From Metarhizium brunneum (Eukaryota; Ascomycota; Sordariomycetes; Hypocreales; Clavicipitaceae), in the NCBI RefSeq assembly GCF_013426205.1, contig NC_089424.1:2356001-2420000 (forward strand): a DNA stretch of 64,000 nucleotides, in the 5' to 3' direction. The notes beneath the pieces were generated by a model, which searched no databases, was not told where the DNA came from, and saw nothing but the letters and a program-made list of their open reading frames with translations. A program made the position numbers and the translations under genes. Below, piece after piece: positions 11,411-22,257 of the stretch; position 1 is the stretch's first letter; every line of letters starts with the position of its first letter.

Positions 11411-12310
11411 ATGGCGCCCATACGTCGCTATTTACGAATCACGAAATACTCTGTCCTAGAATGCCGCATATACCTAGACAACCCTTCACTCGCGCAGTCA
11501 TGGCTTCTCAACCCGCGCAATGCCGTTCTGCCACGCATCATTGAAAACATCCGGCCGCTCGTGATTCCCAAGCTCCGCGAGGAAAAGGAACGAAGCAAGA
11601 AAAAGAGCTCTAAAAAGAAAAATATCAAGGACGTCATTGTTCAAGGTACGCGGGCACCGGGCAAATGACCTTGGGGACTCCCTACTAAAAAGCCTGCAGA
11701 CGATTTTGAAGTGTCCATGTTCTTGACCGAAACGTCGACACGCCACTCTCTCCTGACAAAGAGGAAGCATTTCCGGGACAAGGGCCCCCGTATGATGCAG
11801 TCGAATTCTACAAAACTTATAGGCGAGACCAACATTGTTCCTGTTGACGTGGATGGCGAGGACGAGGTGTCTGGTTTACGGGAAGAAGATGGTGACGACG
11901 GCGATGACGTGAGGCTGTCAGACATTCCAGTTGCCAGCGCTCAGACGCGGTCCAAGAGACACAGGGACAATGACAACTCAAACGCAAGAGCCCAAAACAG
12001 CCATGTAGAGGCAGAAGGGCAAGATGCCATTGAAATTGATTCTGATGCAGACGAGCCGGCGTCGAAGCGGACACGGTTTCCCGACGGCCCGGACGAGGAT
12101 GAAGACGAGGACGACAAGAAGAAGTTGACCATGGATGTGTATTACGAAGGATTCGCCATCTACGGGCGAGTGCTCTGTCTTGTCGTGAGGAAAAGAGAGA
12201 ACAAGACCCCACGACCTCGACAAGACGGCGCCAACAAACCTGAAGGCCAAGCCAGTATGGAGAACTGGATCACCTCAACGCAGATCCCGGTCGGTGAAGA
12301 TGTTCCCTGA
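11411..12310 (+). CDS. Unrecognised protein with acidic middle region
   Basis: Two exons are inferred, 11411-11645 and 11700-12310, joined across a 54-nt intron with a CTAC-TAA-like branch site; the product is about 281 residues. I do not recognise the family. The first 75 residues look folded (around YSVLECRIYLDNPSLAQSWL) and end in a Lys-rich stretch. The middle is very acidic (runs of D/E) and contains IEIDSD, which resembles a SUMO-interacting motif flanked by acids. A second folded-looking strand follows (around VYYEGFAIYGRVLCLVVRKR). Basic and acidic tracts together suggest a nuclear protein, but this is inference. The splice restores a continuous frame and matched composition on both sides, which supports the model. 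Confidence 0.65.
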
Positions 12311-13750
12311 AATACTCCGTACTATGGCATTCAATGACTCAAACACTCTCTCTTTACACGGCCAAAAGCACTGGGCTCATCACAAAGTCAAAACAGCATC
12401 AGAAACGGAAATCGCTGCTCTACCACACATGGCGCAATCCGTATGATGGCGAGTGCCTGGCCTGCCTTGTTTTCAAAACAACTTGCCCCAAAACCACGGG
12501 AGCGCGCGGCGTTTGCGTGCTGCAACCACGTCCACGTCAGCTATTCCTCGCTCGTACGGCCTTGTTCAGCAAGAGTCCCGGCTCCTTTCCAAACAACCTT
12601 GTGAAGCTCCTCCACGCCAAGACAAAAGCTGAACAAGATGTTCTGGCGTGTTAGTCGAAACAGCTGAACTGCCCCGCACGGAGAAAGTGTATGATCCCTA
12701 TGCATGACACCTCCTGTTCACACAAGGGAACAGTCGGCACGATCCGTCATTTGAGTCCCCGAAAGGACAACCGGCATGAAACTCCCCTGGCCAGAATGCT
12801 GTACTCCCAACCCCTTACCAAGAGGAAGCATCGGCTTTTGCACAAATCTCCATCCTTAGCAGACGCCGGAATTGAGGGGGAAATGTCTCCAACGTTGGCG
12901 GAGAGGAACCGAAAAGTTTGTTTGTGATGGAGATTGGTCCTCCGTCCTGGGAGGGGAGGAGGGGTGGTGAGCCAGGGGTTCGAAAAGCAGAAGATGCCAA
13001 GTCTGATTGGCGCGATTGCGACCAATATGCTGGTCGACCGAGGTGCGGAGGTGCGAGGATAATTGTTTCTGAGACCCTTTTGTCTTGACTACTAGTTTCG
13101 ACGTCACAATCCGGGCAGGTAATCAATCGCAAAAGTTGGTCATGTGGAATTGTATGTACACCCTGGACAGGGATTCAACGGGATGATGCGTTTTACCGCT
13201 CTTAGTTTCCCGGTGTCTGGTGGTGGCCATGGTCATCATCGCCGCCCTCGCGGGCCAATGTCGCCGCCGCTCATCATGTAGTATTGGTCTTTTTCCTTCT
13301 TCCTTTCAACTTTCTAAACTGCTCGAAACATCGTCTTTGCCAATGACTTGATCGGTTGGGGTGTGCTGCCTCCTCTCGTCCCATCACAAGTTTCGTCACG
13401 CGGGGTGTGTAGCACAAGTCACGTAGCACCAACATTCACTCACGAAAAAAAGTGAACTGACATGATGTCAATCTCATCTCCCAGGGGTGGTTATCACATT
13501 TTCCCTACCAACACCCCCAAAAAAATATGTGACAAAAATGCGCGGCTCGTGTCTCGTCTGACCAGGAACTGTCTCTCGCCCCGACTCGATAACTTGTCGG
13601 CAATCAGAGAACCTAGCTCCCGTCTCCGAGCCAAAGGGAGGGAGCAACGTCATTGGGGATGCTGGGGATAGTCGGCTCGGCAAACCTGGCCCAGTCTGAC
13701 GAACACCCGAGGTTTCCGAACCGCAACTGCCCAGGCTAGGTAGCCAACAT

Positions 13751-13777
13751 GTATGTACATACGGAGTACGGAGTACA
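13751..13777. repeat. Composite GTATGTACATAC + TACGGAGTA module
   Basis: The word GTATGTACATAC runs directly into TACGGAGTA, followed by a second overlapping CGGAGTA copy. The same fusion is seen in other order at 28977-29002 and 60461-60487, so the two words behave as parts of one module. Confidence 0.5.
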
Positions 13778-14430
13778 TATGGCAGGTGTTAAAAGCATGT
13801 CGTGACACATAGCCAAGGTGCAGGAGGGCATGTGTACTTGCTGTCCAAGTATCCGTTGCTCGCCGAGCCGTACATCGGCGTCCGAAGGTGAGGCGCTGGA
13901 TATTGGAAGGCTGCGCTCGCGAGCCGCGCCAAGGTGGCCCGGACGGCTCGCTTGGTGGACCGATATCTCGATGATTATGGCGTCAAGTAGCATCATTGGC
14001 ATCAATTCCGACATGTCCGTCTCAAGACCACACCCAACCCACATGCACCCACGGTGAGCGCGTAAGACGCCGCGGCCGGTGCGGCTTATCTTTCGAGTTT
14101 GTTGGCGTGATTGATTCCTGCCAAACCCTTGCATGATGCGGCGAGCCGTGTATGTAATTGCAAGGCGTCGCAAGTGAAGCCGTGCATGTTTGCATGCCTA
14201 GGCGTGTGCCTGGGTGGCGTGGGAAACGGGCCATGTCCATGCAAGGCGCACGTTTATTCAACGCGGGCTGGGCTGATGATTACACACGCCGTGGGAATGA
14301 AGGCGTCCTGAATACTGCAAAGGGACTGCGAAGCAACAGGCTTGCTTTTTATCCCGCACAGCCAAACAGAGAGCATGCCACCATATTCTGATTGTGCCGT
14401 GGAGAGACCGCCGAGTGCTTGCCTGGGCGC

Positions 14431-14474
14431 TACGGAGTACATATAAGTAAGTACCTTTGGGTACCCAGGTAAGG
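14431..14474. repeat. TACGGAGTA followed by GTACC words
   Basis: One TACGGAGTA copy at 14431-14439 is followed by AAGTAAGTACC and GGGTACCC words. It combines the 9-bp word with the GTAC-palindrome family. No gene is adjacent. Confidence 0.45.
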
Positions 14475-17400
14475 TCTGGACTCTGGTGTGTAACTAGACT
14501 GGATCTGGAGCTTGTAAGCCGAGCAAGTGATTACGAATGTCCAAATGAGAAGCCATGATTAAAACAGCCTTTACGGAGTATGCAGCGAGCATACCGACTC
14601 ACAATGTGCATATGTACACCGTGCTTCAGCCAGCCAGGACAAGCCGTCAAGACCATCGAACAATTCCACATGCTTGAAAACCTCAGCTATGCGCCTCATG
14701 AGACCTCGTTGCGTAAGGTGTCCAATTGCCGTCCCGCAAGCCAACTCGGCCGCATCTCTGCAACAGCGAAAGGTGAGAAACGATCGGCCAGGGCCAACGG
14801 GCGTAGTGATTGGTTAGAGCCCCTGGTTTCCACGTGGCGGCGTCGAGCTTGGAATGTCAAGTGCACATGTGCATTTTGGATTGACGGTTCCGTTGATCGG
14901 CCCGGAGCACGGCGTCATGTCCGACTGCCGAAACCCAGTAGTAAATGTCTGGTGGTTTTGTTTTCCCATGATGCCTCTCCAAGTTGCAAGGCGCACTCCG
15001 CACATCCATTGGCTCGATTATCACCACAACGGCTTCACACCAATGCACGCACGGCAAAGTGGTCAGCAAGTGAAACCCCTCCAGGCACCCCATAGCCTGG
15101 AATATGCCGTGAGATACTAGTATAGAGTTTCGCCAGAATGTCACTCCGGTTTGCCGTAAATAGAATGAAGACGACAGCCGTTACGCAGCCCGAACATAGA
15201 CTGAGTGTGCTTGGATCGCTTATTGGCCGACGAGGCTGTTGACCCCGCTACCGATTATCTTTGTATATAAATAGCTTCCGACGGGTGAGGGCATTTGGCT
15301 GTGCAAGTACAAATGTATGTACGTGCCGAGATGCCAAGCCTGATGACTTTCGGGCGACTTTTCCCAAGAGAAGACATCGGAAAGGGCCCTCGGAACGGCT
15401 GATAGTCAGTGCGCCGCCGGTTGAGGAGGAAGAGTCTGGAAGATTGAGCTTGGAAGTCCAAGTGCGCTCTCCGTCGTCGGTACAAGTCTGAATCCTTTCA
15501 ATACCATCGAGATCAGTTCAACGCCCGTGTCTCTGCATCTCCTGGCACTGGTGATACAAGGCTGCGGGGCCATGCCAATCCTCCCAGTCAAGGCTGACGA
15601 GTTTGAAAGCCGTCTCAACCTTGTATTTGGCAGGTCCATGTCGCGTTATGACCGAAATGTGATACGCACCAGTGAATCGACATGCATGGCCCTGGTTGGC
15701 TTTTTTTTTCTCAATACACCAAACATTGCCAAAGTCTGAGCGTCATCGATTAAGGTTCTCTTGGCAGAACCGGCATCTTCCTGGCAATGCTGACATTGTT
15801 CACCAGCTTTCGGTTCATCTGCATTGCCGAGCGGGTGAACGCATGTATGTACATACACCAACTGCCTCGCAGCCGAGACTTGGGATGAAATTGATACCCT
15901 GGACGACAGACACGCACGCCTTGCACGAATGGAGAAGGTAGCCAGAGAGGGAAAAAGCCTCAGCCTGAAACCCACGACATGGTCTTGATTGTATGTATGT
16001 ACATATGTACACATACGAGCCCGGAAAGGGACCCAGCGATGAGCTGACGCTCGTTCAGGGCGTGGCGAACCAGCCTCACCAAGGCTCTCCATCCGCTGCA
16101 GGATTCATAGATAGTACATGCCGTCGTTTACGAAAGGGGCAAACGTGATAATTCGGATACGCATTACACTCCGCACCGAGTACCCTTTCTCGGGATGCAC
16201 CTAGCGCGACCGCGAGGTGAGACACACGTGGGAGTATCACCGGCGGTAATAAGGACCAGCTACTCCGTATATGTGGTGCTATTAGTGAAATGCATCGTTT
16301 CCTCAGTCCGCGGCCGCAGCGCTGAACAATAGTGCAACCTGATGCAACCCCGAACCAAAATATGCAATGCATCCCGCGGGAGCACCAGTGGTTCTGGAAG
16401 TCAGGTCGCGTCTTACACATGACACCTGCGTGCGCAGAATCCAGAACCAGCGCGGCTGCGTGGTGCACGAACACGACTCGGCTTCGACACAGGAGGCTAT
16501 CGATGCGCCCGTCCCAGCCGGCTGGTTCAGAGACAAGCATCGGGGTCTAGCATCCCAGTCTCTGGGTCGTGCTTTTGCGGAGTAGCAGGGCCAGAACCCC
16601 CACGCAGGGTTTCAATGTTCGTCTTCATGTTGCACAGGGACAGCAACCCAGCGATTCTGCTGCTGTCACAACCGTCAGCATCCCGATGCTCAACTTCACC
16701 AGTCCCCGTTGACGCTGGGCAGGATGACTTACGACACCGTCAGCCGTGATCCGACAGCCAAAAAAACAGAAACCTAGGTACCCCTGTCACGCTATGATCT
16801 ATGCAAAATTTTGAGCCTGGCTCAGTCCCTCAGAAGTATTGGAATCATCATGTTGCTGAAACTGGAAGTCGGGAGCTCAGGCTTCCACCCGGGAGGGTTT
16901 GCGGCAAGGCCGAAGTTCCTCTCCTCGGTGCCGTGGAGGTCCAGCATGGCAGTAATGATTGATTTGCGTCCGAATGGAGTAGAGTGCCCATGTACCCAGC
17001 CATCATGCATAATCGCCTTGTGCTGAGAATGCCGCTGATGGTCGCTGTCAACGTTGGAAGCTTTGACTAGGCGACAGGGAAGAAAGAAGAAGGAAGGGGG
17101 AAAAGGATACGAGACCAAAAAAGCAATTACTCGTTAAATTGCATTGAAAAAAAAGCGGCCGTGCTCTTTTAATTGGCAATGTACGGGCGCATGCACGCAT
17201 GGGCAAGCCTCAAGCTCAGGCCACGGAATTAATCATTTCGTCCAGATGTCCTCATCAATGCTCATCTCGGCACCGACCACCCCGACTTCCCATTTTGCTG
17301 GTAAATAATGGGGCCGCCCCTGCCAGGACCGAAGGCCGCACAGCCCTAAGTAAAAGCGTCAACTGCCCTGAAACAGACAATGCTGAGTCAAAATTCGGTA

Positions 17401-17493
17401 CATGTACTCCGTTCAATCAATTGATAAAGTATGTGGCACTAGTACTCCGTAGAGGCGCGAAACAGGGCATTGTGCACTGTTCCAACCCAGACA

Positions 17494-17781
17494 TCAGCAT
17501 GCGGCATCGAAATTGACCGCAGCCACGAAATTATCAGCCATAGCACAAGGAAGTGTCCCGTCAGGTGTGTATGGTTCTGAGGATGAAGAGGCCATTCTCA
17601 CTTCGAGAGGCAATTTTCTAACAGGCTGCTTGTAGATCTGTATCGCGATGAAACGGCGGTGAGGTTGACCTTGGACTTTGACCCAACCCACTACCCAATG
17701 GCTCTCTTCAAGGCGTTGCGGATTGACGACGCAACGATGATAACTAGCCCGTTTTAGCAAGTCCATCCCAGATGTCGGCAT
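17494..17781 (-). CDS. Weak candidate small ORF (95 residues)
   Basis: This ATG-initiated ORF has a balanced, protein-like composition (for example RRFIAIQIYKQPVRKLPLEV) unlike the Trp/Cys/Arg-rich random ORFs around it. I recognise no domain, signal peptide or membrane segment. No clear promoter is visible upstream. It may be a lineage-specific gene, one exon of a larger gene, or chance. Confidence is low. Confidence 0.15.
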   Translation of the reverse strand: MPTSGMDLLKRASYHRCVVNPQRLEESHWVVGWVKVQGQPHRRFIAIQIYKQPVRKLPLEVRMASSSSEPYTPDGTLPCAMADNFVAAVNFDAAC

Positions 17782-20700
17782 AGGACGATTAGGTATTCCG
17801 TAGGTGCGGTACTTGAAAGTAATGTGTTGGGGAATAGTGCGCGGCTAAGGGGGCTGATGGCTTTAGCTGCCGCCTGTCTCCTCTACGCCTTGCGGCATAT
17901 GCTCAAACTTGGGTCTGGACAACATGCCCTCGTAGCACTTGCCGCGAAGCATGCCTCTTGCACAGTGACTTTCTGGCCACTGAGAGCAAATTCTTGTCCG
18001 TATGTGTGTGTACATATGTATGTAAATCGTTCGGCAACCTACCGAGGAACCGGTAGCATGATTCGTTCAATATTCATCCATGGCAATTTGTGGGCTGAAG
18101 GGGCCTCTGGAATTAGAAAAAGAAAAAAAAAAGAGCACCCATGCTCGTGAATCTTTGTTCAGCTATTATTACCCCGGTTCGGCTAGGACCCTTATGATTT
18201 CATTGTGGCTCTTTGTTGACCCGCTTATCAAATCCATTGCTCATCTCCGGATTCCTGCTGAGCATGGGGCTAGAGTCACGAGGAGACGTTTGAAAAGGCA
18301 ACCCGACCAGTTGAGGGGATAGAGCAGGCCCGTCACCATCGTCAAATTCCCGCTGCTACCGAGCTGCACATAGATGGAGCAAGGAAAACTGAGCAAGCAC
18401 TTCTCAAGTTGGAGTTGCGGTGTTTGGATCTGCCTGCCAACTCAGCAGACAGAATGCTCGAAAGGTGAGTCATTGCCGCAGCTGGCCTAGTCCTTGTCCT
18501 GCTTATGAGTCCTATTATGATAGTTTCAAGGATGGTGATTGGATTTTCGTGTGTTCGAGGTGCGAACCTAGCAGCCTGACGCAACGCGACCCAAGTCCAT
18601 GGGAAGGTGGTTGGGTCGTAAGGCTGTAGGACGAATGACCGCGTGATACTCCGTACATAGACTTGGCAATAACCCGGGCCCGGGCCATGCCTTGTTGACT
18701 CGGGTGCTGACTGGTGACTGGCAAGACTTGCCAAGGGGCTCACCGTGATTTGATTGACGGCAATGCTTATGCTCTGTCCGTACGGTCCCTCTGGATAAGG
18801 TTTCGCTCGGGTATGAGGTGTGGTGATGGGCTTCTCGAAAGGCCCTGGGTAGTACTAGTGTGACGGAGATTAATGGACCCCGACTGACGCTCAGTTGTCG
18901 ATTTGGGTTGACCGACATTGTCGATGAATATTATTGTTCGGCATGCCGCGCGAAGCTGGAGGACATCCATTCTATTCTCAATTATTCGCACTTCGAAACT
19001 ATGGCTGCCATGTCATAACCGTAACAGGGACAAGGCCTGTCAATGGTAATGGCCAACGCTAGTGGTATAAAAGCTTAATTCTGAAGCACTTTCTAGCTGA
19101 AGAAACGTTCTGAGAAACAGCATCTCAGCGCGAATAGAAGAAATGTCCCTGGTGCAAACGCTGGGAGGAGGCTGGAAATCGATGCCGGTTCTGCCGTTCG
19201 AGGTCCGGCAAAAACTGGCCTTTGCAGCATCGTAGGAGCTGATTTGCAACAACACGCCCTCCCCGCGATCGAGATCTGCTTGGTTTGTCACACTTGCTAT
19301 CACATAACGTCCATCAGGCCAGTCCGCTATCACAGCCGCAAACCAGTTGGTACCCATATTCGATAACTGGACAATTCGGTCCGCTGCCACCGTCGACTGG
19401 GCATGTTGTCCTGATGCAGAACGAGTAAATGGACCAGGACTCCTCGTGGTCGGTGATGGTGCTATCAATTGACATTGTAGTAGTAATACTAGTACCGGAC
19501 TCTACTCATAGTAGGGAACGTACCCCAAACCCCGGCTAATGAGGGACGTTCATTGCTTCCCTAGCCGGGACGCTGGCCTAAGCCATGAACGGCAGACCGG
19601 GGACAAGCCGTACGTAGCAAGTGGCCAGATGACTTGCTTTGTGATCGCGTTTCCTGTAGAGGCACGCCTGCACGCCTTCCCCCCTGTCCGGTTCCTGCAC
19701 TGGAGTTTGTGCTACGTGTCACAGTTGCTGGGAGTGAAGCTAGGCTGCTTGAACCAAATGGCAGGCGGCGACGGGTTGCATCGTGAGGCTGTACGGTCAT
19801 CATATCGGGCCCCTTCTGGCTTCCTGCTGAAGGAAATAACGTTTAGAAAAGAGACAGGTCTCACCCTGTTTTTTCTTCTTCTTTGGAGTGAGCCCTGAGT
19901 TTGAGGGGTTTGCGGATGAGGGAGTTGTTATCAATCCGAGACAAGCAGCTGTTGGGGAAGGAGCAGAGGACTCGGGAACGGGGTACGTAGTACATGTACG
20001 TAGTATGTAGTGTATGGAGTATGGATGACAGTATGGAGTAATACCTACGAGTACCGAAGCTGCTCCGTTCTCTGTACATGACAACAACAACAACAGTTGG
20101 CCAATTTGGCTTTGACGTCAGGCGCTCTCACGCCATCCATTCCTCTTGCGCGACACCCCGACGTCTCGACGTGGGATGATTACCCCCACCCATGTCCTTC
20201 TAATTCTTGCATCCAGAATTGATCGGCCAGGGTGTCGGGTCGAATGTCCTCGTGATAGTGGCAGGTCTCGCCATCAAGCCGAGATTGGGACTCGACTCAC
20301 TCGACTATGGCATGAAAGGAGACGGCGCTGCATCTAACAACAGTACGCTGCATAATCGCAGCTGGCCCACCACGAGGTTGTGCTCAAGTACCTGCCCGGG
20401 TGCCTGTTCGGTGGACGGAGTACAGACATGTATGGACTAAACATTTTGTACACTGGGCCGCTCAGATGCTTCGATGAAGCTTCCATACGGTGGGGAGGCA
20501 GAGGCGGTGGAAAATTAATTGTGGTGGATACAAGAACGACACTGACGCCCCCAGATTCATTTGGGCCATCCAGCCTCGCTGTTGTTGAGACATGTCAGAT
20601 TTGCAAAACCTCCAACTAGTACAAATTAACGGAACAGCGAGCAGTCTTAGACTGACTCGGCTGATAGAATCCAATGCAACACGGCAGCGCCCATTCTTCC

Positions 20701-21719
20701 GGCGGATAGCATGATCGGATGGGCTTTAAGGCTACCACACCACACCGATTTTTGTTTGACTGCATTGTACATGGCACCAGAAAGAAAGATGAGGCGGTCA
20801 TTTGGCGGTATGACAGTACTAGTATAGCCACATCATCTGGCGGTATAGTAGAGTTTGCATACCATCAGTGTTGGGGGGAGGGGCCTGGCTTCGCGCCGTC
20901 GTTTAGGGGACCAGTGACTGGTCTGTCTGCTATGACAGCACTTGAGGCGTCAGAGTATCGCTTTCAGTCAGTGCAACATGAGCTGCTAGGGGGCCGCTGT
21001 CGCTCGTTTGTTTTTCCTTTTTTTCTTCTATACATACAGAGTAAATCAAGCCCAGGGATGTATGAACGAGCCAGCTGGTTCAGACAGGGGCAACACATGT
21101 CGCTGGTCGACGTCCAAACCGGACGCTGCAGGGGCCAATGGCCGGCACCCCCAGCGTCTGTTTCAATTTCACTAGCGGGCCCACTCCCTGGCTGCGCAAC
21201 AAAAACAGCGTCAGCGCTCGTTGAGAGCGCTTCAAAGTTGAGACCACGGCTCAGCGTTGACCAGTGGGGCCGGCTGCGGTCTCGTAATTTGGTGCATCCG
21301 TGCTGGAGTACTCGAAATGTCCTACTCGGGCCACGTGTGCGCATCCAGTACTTCCAGAGTACTTGCCTGGCTGGGCGGGAATGGCTTGGCCACGCCCTGT
21401 GGGCTCTTCCGCGACCGACCACACACCACGGCTACAACCCAGGCCACGACCACGTCGTCAACCTCAGCAACTTTAGCTTGCTGCCGACCGCCCTGAATCA
21501 GGTCAACAGGTACTCCGTACCTGGGTGCCGGACGCAGTACTTGCTCGGCGGGTACTGGGGGTGCTTGGGGGTGCTTGGCTGGCTGTCTGGTACTCTTGTA
21601 CCTGTGGCTTGGCGACGCCCCCACCCCTGTCGTCCTGCGACTGGCGCCTGGCCGATGCTCAGATTGCTGTCTCCATTCCGAGGGTTGAGCAGGCTTCGGT
21701 GCTGTTGAGCCTCGCCTTT

Positions 21720-21993
21720 TTGGATACATAAAGGAAAGGGCCCTCCCTCATCGTCCGAAATTGTTAATGCCTCTCCAGTATCACTTGAGTTCCAGAGAAA
21801 TTCATTTCGACTCTCTTCAAACGAATCCATTGTCGTTGCCTGCGACATTCCACCTCCATCTCGGCTCAAGATCTACAAGTTCCTGTCACTACAACCCACG
21901 GCCATCCCGAACCTTCCATCATCACAACACCACCAGTTACTGTCGAGCAGTATACAGCGCAGAAGTCTTGAACGATTCACCACGATAGTCACA
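21720..21993 (+). promoter_or_regulatory. Promoter-like leader of the 22.0-kb small-ORF locus
   Basis: A TATA-like ATACATAAAGGAA at about 21725 is followed by about 260 bases that are C/T-rich with CAAC, CACC and TCATCACAACACC runs. The segment ends in GTCACAATGCC. This is the typical architecture of a well-expressed filamentous-fungal gene (TATA, CT-rich leader, CACAATG start). It is the only such leader I see in the 13.5-kb gene-poor stretch. Confidence 0.4.
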
Positions 21994-22080
21994 ATGCCTG
22001 CCCAACGACCATCTCATCTTCCTCCATGCCCTGGGCCTCCCCCCAGCCGGCCTCTTCCTCCTCTGCCCAACCGCGGCTAA
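21994..22080 (+). CDS. Candidate 28-residue proline-rich small protein or uORF
   Basis: The ORF starts in an excellent fungal context (CACAATGCC) behind a CT-rich leader and runs 28 codons to TAA. About 40 per cent of the residues are proline. It ends SRPLPPLPNRG, and RPLPPLP is the class I SH3-ligand core known from Src-SH3 binding peptides such as VSL12. Downstream in the same apparent transcript lie a 44-codon ORF (22123-22257) and another ATG frame that reaches a GTGAGT donor at about 22259. This could therefore be either a peptide-coding gene or a regulatory upstream ORF. I do not recognise a named family. Confidence 0.35.
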   Translation: MPAQRPSHLPPCPGPPPSRPLPPLPNRG

Positions 22081-22122
22081 AGTTTCCGCCCTTCTGGATA
22101 TTTGACAGACTTTCACACTGTT

Positions 22123-22257
22123 ATGTTCACTCTCGGTACTGCTCGCACTTTGACAGAAGAGCCACTCAGCCTTGGAGGCTTAGATCTGTTAATGGACTGG
22201 AATAACAGAGCCGTTGCATGTTTGGACGCAAGGCTTTCTTTGGACGGCATCTCATGA
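22123..22257 (+). CDS. Candidate 44-residue ORF downstream of the proline-rich ORF
   Basis: This short ATG ORF has natural-looking composition (contains LSLGGLDLLMDWNNRAVACL). It lies 42 bases after the stop of the 28-residue ORF in the same apparent transcript. It overlaps, in another frame, an ATG (MFGRKAFF...) that runs into a GTGAGT splice donor. Only one of these frames can be the main product. Support is weak. Confidence 0.15.
   Translation: MFTLGTARTLTEEPLSLGGLDLLMDWNNRAVACLDARLSLDGIS

Larger units (their letters stand above)
12311..21750. other. Gene-poor stretch
   Basis: Over 9.4 kb I find no ORF with a recognisable family, intact mobile element or RNA gene. ORFs of 60-330 codons occur on all frames, often overlapping in antisense and rich in Trp, Cys and Arg, as expected of noncoding DNA. 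Exact TACGGAGTA/TACTCCGTA words occur at 13760, 14431, 14572, 16261, 17443, 18647 and 21511. GTATGTACATAC-like words occur at 13751, 15845, 15991 and about 18001. Two minus-strand ORFs, 17494-17781 and 19040-19468, have more protein-like composition and are discussed separately. Base composition does not look strongly AT-rich, so heavy RIP is not evident. Confidence 0.5.

Noticed and set aside
17199..17516. 105-codon plus-strand ORF
   Set aside because: It contains two TACTCCGT words that otherwise occur only between genes, and no family signature.
20719..21708. 329-codon plus-strand ORF, the longest in the gene-poor block
   Set aside because: It is rich in Trp, Cys, Arg and Pro, has no domain, contains a TACTCCGTA word near its end and overlaps antisense ORFs. 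It looks like chance.
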